Shown: positions 1 through 5,611 of the stretch, in pieces
Layout: each line of letters begins with the position of its first letter
Position numbering within the stretch: position 1 is the stretch's first letter
Notes under the pieces: model-generated
Database searches by the model: none
What the model was told of the DNA's origin: nothing
What the model saw: only the letters and a program-made list of their open reading frames with translations
From: JBLFWJ01 sp047611425
GTDB taxonomy: Bacteria > Bacteroidota > Bacteroidia > UBA10329
Direction: 5' to 3'
NCBI GenBank assembly: GCA_047611425.1
Contig: JBLFWJ010000181.1
Coordinates: 1 to 6,333, forward strand
DNA: 6,333 nucleotides
Made by a program: the position numbers and the translations under genes

Positions 1-236
1 ATGCAGTCGAGAAAGGACTTGTATATCAGTATCGTGATCGTAAAGCCAAGAAGCGCGAATTCCGTGCACTTTGGATTATGCGTATTAATGCTGGTGCAAG
101 ACTTCATGGGATGTCATACAGCCAATTGATTGGCGCGTTGGCTAAGAAAGATGTGCAGTTGAACCGAAAGGTACTTGCTGATCTTGCCATGAACGAGCCA
201 AATACATTCAAAGCAATTGTGGAATCTGTAAAGTAA
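1..236 (+). CDS. rplT: 50S ribosomal protein L20, C-terminal part (5' truncated)
   Basis: L20 binds 23S rRNA early in assembly of the large ribosomal subunit. The reading frame enters at base 3 (bases 1-2 finish a codon begun outside the window), gives 77 full residues and ends at TAA 234-236. Landmarks typical of L20 are visible in order: AVEKGLVYQYRDRKAKK, then LWIMRINAGARLHGMSY, then LNRKVLADLAMNEP, then a short FKAIVESVK tail. L20 is usually about 115-120 residues, so roughly the first third lies to the left. In most bacteria rplT ends an infC-rpmI-rplT operon. The strong terminator right after this stop fits an operon end, but infC and rpmI are not visible here. An ATG at base 1 is in another frame and is not a start. 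Confidence 0.96.
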   Translation, partial: AVEKGLVYQYRDRKAKKREFRALWIMRINAGARLHGMSYSQLIGALAKKDVQLNRKVLADLAMNEPNTFKAIVESVK

Positions 237-256
237 TCCACTAAACTGATCGACCC

Positions 257-291
257 GGCCCTGAGTTTTACTGAACTCAGGGCTTTTTTTT
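257..291 (+). terminator. Intrinsic terminator after rplT
   Basis: A perfect 10-bp inverted repeat (258-267 GCCCTGAGTT pairing with 274-283 AACTCAGGGC) encloses a 6-nt loop and is followed by eight Ts (284-291). G257 could add a G-U pair at the base. It begins about 20 bp after the rplT stop and should end the ribosomal-protein transcript, separating it from the membrane-protein gene downstream. Confidence 0.93.
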
Positions 292-318
292 GCCTAATTC
301 TGAAATGGTACCCGAGCG

Positions 319-326
319 TACATTTA
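319..326 (+). promoter_or_regulatory. -7-like box (TACATTTA) 4 nt before the 331 start
   Basis: TACATTTA matches seven of eight positions of the Bacteroidota -7 consensus TAnnTTTG and ends 4 nt before the TTG start at 331. The nearest TTTG upstream (289-292, inside the terminator tract) is 26 nt away, longer than the usual spacing, so there is no convincing -33 element. If it works as a promoter, the transcript would be leaderless or nearly so. It could equally be a chance A+T-rich match. Confidence 0.15.
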
Positions 327-330
327 AAAC

Positions 331-1665
331 TTGAATAGACTCAACATACTCTGGAACCTACTCGGATTAAATGCTTTGCTTTTCATTGGAGTGCTGATGT
401 GGTTGGGTACACTGCAAATTCCATCCGCTGACGACCTAATCTATCTTAAGTGGGTTGAAGAATTAGGTATTTGGAATTCGACCATGATGTTTCATCAAGA
501 ATGGAATACAAGATGGACGGCCATTTTAATCAACCAAACCTATCTTTCTATTATTCCGAAACAGATCTTAGGGTTGACTTATCAGGCCACCAACTTAATA
601 CTTGGCGTACTTGCCTTCTACCCTATTACTAAATTCATAAATCCAGGATTATCCGTTTTAAAAAGATTCATTCTTAGCGTTTCGCTTTTATTGAGCCTGT
701 TCTTTCTCTCGTTTGGATTATCAGATTCGTGGTTCTGGATGTGCTCTCAGCCCGCGTACTTATGGTCAACTCTGGTTTCAATTTGGATGATATCAATACT
801 CTTCAAGGAGAGTTCGAACAAATTGGCAATTCCTCTTCTCATTCTTGCTCATGTCTTTGTTGGTGGAGCTTCTGAAATCATTGCAATCTCCGTTCTTCTA
901 ATTGAAATGACTCTTTTCATTTTCAGCAGTCGATTTCCATTAATAAACAAGAAACTTCTTGGATTGGGAATGGCTTGTTTGATTGGCTCCTTTGCATTTT
1001 CCCTCACAGGAGAAGGAATTGAATCGCGTTACGCCCATCTTTCTCCACCAGGATTAATTGATGGAGTAATAATCACATTCAAAAGTTATTTGAGGGTTCT
1101 TATTTATGGAGTTGGTTCCAAACTGGCCATCGTTGGTTCAGTTTTTATTGTTCTCCTTCCTATCAAATCCCAAAGTTCAATTCGGCCATTATTCGATTGG
1201 AAAATCCCCTTTGGAATTGCAGATGGTGTTTTGATTTGTTCGATGATAATCACTGCTTTTACCTTAGGTGACATTGGACCGAACCGAGCATTAATCCATA
1301 TTCCAACTATGGTTTTGCTTTTAGTAATTCTTGCAATTCCATTTATTCACCTTCCGTTTCTAACGGAACAACTTCTTCGAACTACGAGTATCGCCTTGTG
1401 TGTCTTAGTTGCTGGATATTTGTCTTTCACTTTGATGATCGAAATTCCAAAAGAATCATTGTATTCCAAAGCTTTGACAGAACGAAATGAAAGTATCCAA
1501 TCTCAGACAGATGTTGGTTCTACTGAAATCAAGCTTAATCCTTTACCCGATTCTAAATTTCTTTATCGGGCTGAAATCAGTGTAGCCCCTTACAGCGAAA
1601 ACAATAAACAACTGTCTACAATTTATGGTGACGATCTTACGTTCATTTTGATTGTACCTGAATAG
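331..1665 (+). CDS. Polytopic membrane protein, DUF6056/GT-C glycosyltransferase-like
   Basis: A 444-residue integral membrane protein with about ten hydrophobic segments (roughly 8-28, 78-98, 111-130, 141-158, 165-198, 208-225, 260-277, 292-310, 323-342 and 352-371) and a soluble tail of about 70 residues. After helix 1 comes an Asp-Asp pair (D34-D35, in PSADDLIY), then WNTRW at 58-62. SDSWFWMCSQPAYLW spans 131-145, SRYAH 232-236 and GPNRA 316-320. The tail has an ALTERNESIQ...LP...FLY...NNKQLSTIYGDD pattern. An acidic pair in the first exported loop, W-x-x-R-W, and an R-x-x-x-I...N...YYG-like tail are what I associate with DUF6056 and related GT-C-fold proteins, which may transfer sugars from lipid-linked donors. 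That assignment is by pattern only and the substrate is unknown. The start is TTG at 331, because an in-frame TAA lies at 325-327 and the first internal ATG (M23) would cut helix 1. No Shine-Dalgarno is seen. Confidence 0.85.
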   Translation: MNRLNILWNLLGLNALLFIGVLMWLGTLQIPSADDLIYLKWVEELGIWNSTMMFHQEWNTRWTAILINQTYLSIIPKQILGLTYQATNLILGVLAFYPITKFINPGLSVLKRFILSVSLLLSLFFLSFGLSDSWFWMCSQPAYLWSTLVSIWMISILFKESSNKLAIPLLILAHVFVGGASEIIAISVLLIEMTLFIFSSRFPLINKKLLGLGMACLIGSFAFSLTGEGIESRYAHLSPPGLIDGVIITFKSYLRVLIYGVGSKLAIVGSVFIVLLPIKSQSSIRPLFDWKIPFGIADGVLICSMIITAFTLGDIGPNRALIHIPTMVLLLVILAIPFIHLPFLTEQLLRTTSIALCVLVAGYLSFTLMIEIPKESLYSKALTERNESIQSQTDVGSTEIKLNPLPDSKFLYRAEISVAPYSENNKQLSTIYGDDLTFILIVPE

Positions 1666-1681
1666 ATCAACCTTAACTTTA
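1647..1681 (+). promoter_or_regulatory. Candidate Bacteroidota promoter for the Kazal-domain gene
   Basis: TTTG at 1647-1650, 23 nt of spacer, then TAACTTTA at 1674-1681, against the consensus TTTG / TAnnTTTG with about 17-23 nt between. The box ends 4 nt before the ATG at 1686, so transcription would start at or next to the start codon. The -33 element lies inside the end of the upstream gene. Co-transcription with that gene (20-bp gap) is the alternative. Confidence 0.25.
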
Positions 1682-1685
1682 AGGC

Positions 1686-2162
1686 ATGTCAAAAACACTT
1701 TGGGCCATTTCAATCTTTATTCTGGGTTCAGCCTTTACGAGTCAGGCTCAATGTATTGACACAAACTACTTTGTTCCACCGATTCCTATTTGTTTGAGTC
1801 TGTTCGAGCCTGTTTGCGGTTGTGATGGAATTACTTACAAGAATTACGACTGTGCCTGGCAGGAAGCAGGCGTGCTTTCGTACCAATTTGGTCCCTGTGG
1901 CACATTGGCTTCCAACCACTATCCAGACCCTGTTGTCGGCTCTAATCCTTTAAATATTCAGATAGTAAACAAGTATGAGGACGATATTAATATCGAAATC
2001 AAGAATTTGAACGGGACCCTTTATAAGGTTGACCATTATTCTGGTCTAACTAATCTTGAGCTTCAATATAACCTTAGCGGTTATCCTCGCGGGCTGTACT
2101 TCATGTTCATCTACAATAGCACCGATTTCCAGATTCGAAAGTTTATGGTTTGGGAACCATGA
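1686..2162 (+). CDS. Secreted Kazal-type domain protein with T9SS-like C-terminal domain
   Basis: A 158-residue exported protein in three parts. Residues 1-21 are a Sec signal peptide (short basic start, hydrophobic core AISIFILGSAF, likely cleavage after a Gln-Ala-type end near 20-22). Residues 23-71 form a Kazal domain with six cysteines (C23, C36, C44, C46, C56, C71) around the signature PVCGCDGITYKNYDC, followed by the usual AG and a final GPC. Kazal domains fold by three disulfides and often inhibit serine proteases, but inhibition here is inferred. Residues 78-158 resemble a type A T9SS sorting domain: YPDP at the start (family YPNP), beta-strand-rich NIQIVN and INIEIKNLNGTLYK, then LSGYPRGLYFMFIY and a basic RKFMVW end. 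The product would therefore cross the inner membrane by Sec and the outer membrane by T9SS. The gene begins 20 bp after the membrane-protein stop, and its last 20 bp overlap coaE on the other strand. Confidence 0.88.
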   Translation: MSKTLWAISIFILGSAFTSQAQCIDTNYFVPPIPICLSLFEPVCGCDGITYKNYDCAWQEAGVLSYQFGPCGTLASNHYPDPVVGSNPLNIQIVNKYEDDINIEIKNLNGTLYKVDHYSGLTNLELQYNLSGYPRGLYFMFIYNSTDFQIRKFMVWEP

Positions 2163-2736
2163 TTTCGAGATTCTCAATCAATTTCATTATTTGCGGTAAG
2201 AGCAAATATCCATTGTAGTTTTTGATAACATGGTCAGCCAGTGGTAATTTTTGTTCGTCAGGCCACTGATTCTTCATGCGAACTAGAACTACATCACTTG
2301 TTACATTATCCCTAGTCATCACTCGGTTTACTCTGTCTTGCTCAGGTGCGTCAACTAAAACCGTTTCATCCAAGAGTTTGTAACCTCCTGTTTCAAAAAG
2401 AATTGCCGCTTCTTTGAATACGATATTGGCAATCTGCTTTTGACACCAATTCTCAAAATCTTTCGCCACCGCAGGATGAACTAATGCATTCAGATTAGTT
2501 AGCTTTTCAGAAGAATTAAAAACGACCTTGGCTAATGCAGGTTTATCAAGCATATCTCCATTATAAATCGATTCACCGAATTCGAGCTTAATTGAATCAA
2601 TTAAATTTTGATCCGATTGCATTAAACGTTTTGCTGCAGAATCCGAAGTATACACAGGGTAGCCAAGCTCTTCTATGATTTTACAAACGCTGGTCTTCCC
2701 GCTTCCAATGCCACCGGTGATCCCTACAACTTTCAT
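2143..2736 (-). CDS. coaE: Dephospho-CoA kinase
   Basis: CoaE phosphorylates the 3'-hydroxyl of the ribose in dephospho-CoA with ATP, the last step of coenzyme A synthesis, in the cytoplasm. The 197-residue length is normal for the family. The P-loop GITGGIGSGKT covers residues 5-15 (K14 and T15 bind phosphate and Mg). An Asp at D32 follows in the position of the family's conserved D-x-D region. An HP pair at 87-88 (ALVHPAV) and the EAAILFETG strand at 109-117 are both typical. RD at 142-143 marks the lid, and ADHVIKN at 167-173 is the conserved end segment. The ATG lies within ATGA shared with the stop of the YbbR-like gene (4-bp overlap), which suggests translational coupling. It is the last gene of the minus-strand cluster, and its stop overlaps the convergent Kazal gene by 20 bp. 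Confidence 0.96.
   Translation of the reverse strand: MKVVGITGGIGSGKTSVCKIIEELGYPVYTSDSAAKRLMQSDQNLIDSIKLEFGESIYNGDMLDKPALAKVVFNSSEKLTNLNALVHPAVAKDFENWCQKQIANIVFKEAAILFETGGYKLLDETVLVDAPEQDRVNRVMTRDNVTSDVVLVRMKNQWPDEQKLPLADHVIKNYNGYLLLPQIMKLIENLEIMVPKP
2145..2160. other. Small hairpin in the convergent gene overlap
   Basis: A perfect 6-bp inverted repeat (ATGGTT 2145-2150, AACCAT 2155-2160) with a 4-nt TGGG loop sits in the shared 3' ends of the Kazal gene and coaE. It encodes MVWEP on one strand and MVPKP on the other. No T-run follows on either strand, so it is not a standard intrinsic terminator. It could mark transcript ends or simply follow from the coding constraint. Confidence 0.4.
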
Positions 2737-3731
2737 CTCTGAATGATGAATTCGACTTTCTCCGGATCAGATCTAACCCTCTTAACTGCGCTCGGAAAAT
2801 CCGTTACTAAAACTTGTAGTGAGCTTGTACCTTCTTTACTGATTTCCCCAAGATCTACTTGTACTTTAAATTGCTGCTTCTGAATATTCTCGAATTGACT
2901 CAGCGGCACCCAGTAACTTACCTCTACCTCTGTCGGAAATACCTTAATCGTTCCCTCGTCATAATTGCCAACCTGGGTTATTGGAACATCGACAGTGCCC
3001 TCCGTAAATTTTTCGACCGGAATAGTCAATTTGGTTTTTATAGAATCAAATGACAATGATGTTTGGCTATAGATTTCTTCAAGGTTAACAGTCAATTCAA
3101 CCGTTTCATCGATTGATTCCAGCACAAGTGAATCCGTATAAATAGCTTTCATTGTATCAAGCAATTCTGCAGGGCCCGAAACCTTAATAATAGAAGGGTC
3201 AAAACTAATCTGACCAACAGGCCCATATTGGCCATCATACTCAAGGCTTCCTTTAAATAGAACAGGAAGGTTTTTCTGAACTTTATTGCGGAATTCGAAA
3301 ACGATGGAATCTGGCCGGATAGCCACCAGATTAACGTCTTCTTCTATCTCTGATCTAATCTTACTTAGTTTCCGTTCGGTGACCAAAACATAATTACCCG
3401 CATCAGCCGAAGGCAATCGTTTTAGGCTACTTGGGCTGGCATCAAGATCTATCTGATCTCCAACCCCATTCATTTTTAGCCATAAAATATCAAAGCCCGT
3501 AGCCTCAATTTCGAGAAATAATTGCTCAGGAAGTTTCGAGACTAAAACTTTATTCTCAGGTAGGTTGGTGTAGTTGACTGGAATGGGGATATCCTCGATA
3601 TAAGTTCTGGAAAGAGTGGTAAGCAGCCAGAATAAAAACGACAATACCAGACAAGCCATGAAAATGGCCGATCTGGTATTGATGTTTGTCAACCTATTTA
3701 GTAGGCTAAAAAATACTTTCGATCCTCGCAT
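2733..3731 (-). CDS. YbbR-like (CdaR-type) membrane-anchored protein
   Basis: A 332-residue protein with a short cytoplasmic N-terminus, one transmembrane helix at about 22-40 (SAIFMACLVLSFLFWLLTTL) and a long extracytoplasmic beta-rich part. The latter reads as about three YbbR-type repeats. The first is near 43-128 (IPIPVNYTNLPEN...LEIEATG). The second is near 135-221, with a DPSIIKVSGPAELLD motif at 168-182 that matches the P-x-x-V-x-V-x-G-P signature. The third, near 226-330, is more diverged. In Firmicutes the homologue CdaR regulates the di-AMP cyclase CdaA. Here no cyclase is adjacent and the role in Bacteroidota is not settled, so the regulatory function is only a possibility. It begins 25 bp after yajC and overlaps coaE by 4 bp. 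The ATG follows an exact TAnnTTTG match by 4 nt, with no Shine-Dalgarno. Confidence 0.87.
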   Translation of the reverse strand: MRGSKVFFSLLNRLTNINTRSAIFMACLVLSFLFWLLTTLSRTYIEDIPIPVNYTNLPENKVLVSKLPEQLFLEIEATGFDILWLKMNGVGDQIDLDASPSSLKRLPSADAGNYVLVTERKLSKIRSEIEEDVNLVAIRPDSIVFEFRNKVQKNLPVLFKGSLEYDGQYGPVGQISFDPSIIKVSGPAELLDTMKAIYTDSLVLESIDETVELTVNLEEIYSQTSLSFDSIKTKLTIPVEKFTEGTVDVPITQVGNYDEGTIKVFPTEVEVSYWVPLSQFENIQKQQFKVQVDLGEISKEGTSSLQVLVTDFPSAVKRVRSDPEKVEFIIQR

Positions 3732-3735
3732 GAAT

Positions 3736-3743
3736 CAAAACTA
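3736..3743 (-). promoter_or_regulatory. -7-like box (TAGTTTTG) before the YbbR-like gene
   Basis: TAGTTTTG on the minus strand is an exact match to the Bacteroidota -7 consensus TAnnTTTG and ends 4 nt before the ATG at 3731. I see no TTTG at -33 spacing upstream, where the end of yajC lies. It may be a weak internal promoter or a chance match within an operon gap. Confidence 0.2.
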
Positions 3744-3756
3744 AGTATAGGAAGGC

Positions 3757-4044
3757 TTAATTCTGCGCTTGCCCTAACTCAGTATTGCTATTTAAGGAAA
3801 TAGCCGAACGTTCGATCTTAAGCTTGCCACCATTATCAACATCTATGATAACGGTGCCTTCCTTTAAATCCGAGATCTTACCGTGAATACCTCCAATGGT
3901 AACAACCTTTTGACCTTTGGCCAGCTCCGATCGAAATTTCTTTTCATCCTTCGCCTTCTTCATCTGAGGACGAATCATGAAAAAATAAAACACGACCATC
4001 ATCAGCCCAAGCATGATGAATGTTGACATTCCGCCTTCTCCCAT
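3757..4044 (-). CDS. yajC: Preprotein translocase subunit YajC
   Basis: YajC is a small inner-membrane protein that associates with SecDF and the SecYEG translocon. It is usually dispensable in model species. The 95-residue product has one N-terminal transmembrane helix (about 8-24, FIMLGLMMVVFYFFMI) ending in the family hallmark RPQ at 25-27. A charged linker (KKAKDEKKFRSEL) and a small soluble domain with GQKVVTIGGIHGKI (44-57) and the I-x-V-D-x-G-x-K-L-K-I strand pair follow. Length and layout are normal. The first ATG at 4044 is taken as the start; M6 is a possible alternative. The gene sits 29 bp after the DUF1573 lipoprotein gene and 25 bp before the YbbR-like gene, so co-transcription is likely. 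The Sec-related job and the envelope location of both neighbours make this trio an envelope-themed core. Confidence 0.95.
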   Translation of the reverse strand: MGEGGMSTFIMLGLMMVVFYFFMIRPQMKKAKDEKKFRSELAKGQKVVTIGGIHGKISDLKEGTVIIDVDNGGKLKIERSAISLNSNTELGQAQN

Positions 4045-4073
4045 AACTATTTATTTGCTTTTAAACTTGGTAA

Positions 4074-4589
4074 TCAGCTTCCCGCCTCTTCAGTAACAGG
4101 TACGTTAACGTTTCCTATAATCGTAAGAATGGCCTGGTTAGGAACAGTATTAGCAACAATAGTCACCTTTTTGTTTTGTGCACCTTTCTTGCCTTTACTA
4201 TCAAACACAACGTCAATCTTTCCTTCCTCTCCTGGAGCCAATGGTTCTTTAGAATACTCAGGAACGGTACATCCGCAACTTCCTTTTGCAGTGCTGATAA
4301 TAAGGTCGGATTTACCGGTGTTTGTAAACTTGAACGAGTAAGCAACTTTTTCGCCTTGAGCAATTTCACCAAAATCATGTGATTCTACATCCCAAGAGAA
4401 TGCAGGTGCTGTTGCAGGATCAACCGTGGCTTCTGCGGTAGCTTGGTTCTTTACTACGTCTGTATCAATTTTAGCCTCTTCTTTAGCTGGAGCATCAGCA
4501 ACATTTGAAGAATCAGCTGACTCGTTGCAAGAAATCAAGCCAAGTCCTAAAAATCCGGCAATCAAAAATGTGTATGTACTTTTATTCAT
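4074..4589 (-). CDS. DUF1573 domain lipoprotein
   Basis: A 171-residue predicted lipoprotein of unknown function. The N-terminus is a type II signal peptide (N-K-S-T, hydrophobic FLIAGFLGLGL) with lipobox LISC and the lipidated Cys at C21. Ser/Asp-rich residues follow (NESADSS), then a low-complexity Ala/Glu/Asp/Thr linker to about residue 62. Residues 64-165 form an Ig-like DUF1573 domain: SWDVESHDFGEIAQGEKV, FKFTNTGKSDLII, the signature GSCGCTVP at 103-110 (C105, C107), and LAPGEEGKIDVVFDSKGKKG. In Bacteroidota this domain is common in secreted or envelope proteins. The Cys-x-Cys could bind metal or form a disulfide, which is my inference. The gene follows nusB by 50 bp, the largest gap in the cluster. 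That gap contains a candidate promoter. The protein probably faces the periplasm or the outer membrane. Confidence 0.9.
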   Translation of the reverse strand: MNKSTYTFLIAGFLGLGLISCNESADSSNVADAPAKEEAKIDTDVVKNQATAEATVDPATAPAFSWDVESHDFGEIAQGEKVAYSFKFTNTGKSDLIISTAKGSCGCTVPEYSKEPLAPGEEGKIDVVFDSKGKKGAQNKKVTIVANTVPNQAILTIIGNVNVPVTEEAGS

Positions 4590-4619
4590 GGTGTATTTAG
4601 TTGTTTAAATTAATGGCCG

Positions 4620-4655
4620 CAAAATTAGCGATCCTTGGTTTACATATCTATCAAT
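4620..4655 (-). promoter_or_regulatory. Candidate internal promoter before the DUF1573 gene
   Basis: On the minus strand, TAATTTTG (4627 to 4620) is an exact match to the -7 consensus TAnnTTTG. An ATTG at 4655-4652 lies 24 nt upstream, slightly beyond the usual spacing and matching three of four -33 bases. Transcription would start near 4613, leaving a leader of about 25 nt before the ATG at 4589. It lies mostly in the nusB-DUF1573 gap and could let the envelope genes be expressed apart from nusB. Confidence 0.35.
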
Positions 4656-5584
4656 CCTTTACCGGATTTGTTAATTCTTCCAGACTTTTTCATGTCTGCC
4701 AAAACCTTATCGAGCACTCCATTAATGAACACCGCACTCTTTGGTGTACTGTACTCTTTGGATATTTCGATGTACTCGTTCATTGTGACTTTCGTAGGAA
4801 CCGATGCAATGTGCTCAAATTCGGCCAAGGCCATTTTCATTAAGATCATATCCGTTGATGCAATTCTGTCGGCATCCCAATTCTTAGTTGCCGAATCAAC
4901 CAACTCGCTTAAGTCATTATTATGAACAATGGTCTTACGAAAAAGGTCTACTGAGAATTGAAGGTCATCCTTCTTATCTCTATATAGAGGAACTAATTTG
5001 AGGATTGGTTTATTCACCGTAATACTTTCCACGGTGTTCCCAAGCATTTGAGCCACCGCTTCTAAATCAGTAATCCAGCTCAGGTTTTTTCCTTCATACA
5101 GAGATTCCAAATGCTCGCTATTGAGAAGAAATTTATCAAGAAGGAATAGGATGATTTCCTTATGGTCCTTCATCCCAACGCTTTCCTTGGCCATATAGGC
5201 CTGAAACTCTTCAGTCTCTCTAAAAGCTATCAGTGTTTTCTTGGCAAAACTATCTTCGTCTATCCAGTTTGGTTTGCACCGTTCCTCTTCCCTATCTAAA
5301 TCTTTAGAATCGACAATTGCCGTTAGAATTGGATTTTCTATAAATCTCAAATTTGGGTTAAGATCCTCTGGAGTTGGAAGTTTCTTCTCTTTGCCTTCTT
5401 CAATTCTTCGTGCAGCTGTTCTTGCCAAATAACCTAATAGGGCCATTTGGTAGATATAAAGATCGAAAATTCCGTTAAGAGAAGATATCAAACTCTTCTC
5501 TCCCAATGGAACATTATTGCCCGATTGGGAATAGGCAAAAATGGATTGCATCACCTTTATTCGAAGGTGCCTTCGGCTTAACAT
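4640..5584 (-). CDS. nusB: Transcription antitermination factor NusB (long form)
   Basis: NusB, with NusE (ribosomal protein S10), binds boxA RNA and supports antitermination of rRNA transcription in the cytoplasm. This product has 314 residues, more than twice the roughly 140 of E. coli NusB. The canonical first helix is at the very start (RRHLRIKVMQSIFAYSQS, 4-21). The rest of the NusB fold resumes near residue 206 with DLQFSVDLFRKTI, then NWDADRIASTDMILMKMALAEF, then the family end signature MNEYIEISKEYSTPKSAVFINGVLDKVL (268-295). Between them lie about 180 residues, largely predicted helical and charged. Similar long forms are common in Bacteroidota. The ATG at 5584 gives the expected N-terminal helix. 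The gene is 27 bp downstream of the dehydrogenase gene, which suggests one transcript. Confidence 0.93.
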   Translation of the reverse strand: MLSRRHLRIKVMQSIFAYSQSGNNVPLGEKSLISSLNGIFDLYIYQMALLGYLARTAARRIEEGKEKKLPTPEDLNPNLRFIENPILTAIVDSKDLDREEERCKPNWIDEDSFAKKTLIAFRETEEFQAYMAKESVGMKDHKEIILFLLDKFLLNSEHLESLYEGKNLSWITDLEAVAQMLGNTVESITVNKPILKLVPLYRDKKDDLQFSVDLFRKTIVHNNDLSELVDSATKNWDADRIASTDMILMKMALAEFEHIASVPTKVTMNEYIEISKEYSTPKSAVFINGVLDKVLADMKKSGRINKSGKGLIDM

Positions 5585-5611
5585 GTGGGGTTGTTCTTTT
5601 TAGGTGATTAA

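Noticed and set aside
307..322. GTAC repeated on both sides of CCGAGC (308-321 area), looking like a small inverted repeat upstream of the membrane-protein gene
   Set aside because: The arms are only 4 bp and self-palindromic. No further pairing supports a riboswitch or operator.
237..330. Possible small RNA or riboswitch between rplT and the membrane-protein gene
   Set aside because: The only structured element is the terminator, and the remaining 40 bases show no conserved leader pattern.
1728..1919. 63-codon minus-strand open frame inside the Kazal gene
   Set aside because: It runs antisense to a clearly recognised domain, shows no known motif, and matches what chance gives opposite a cysteine-rich gene.
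4129..4925. Several overlapping plus- and minus-strand open frames of 60-96 codons across the DUF1573 and nusB genes
   Set aside because: They lie over well-recognised genes in other frames, have no family motifs or start context, and several overlap each other.
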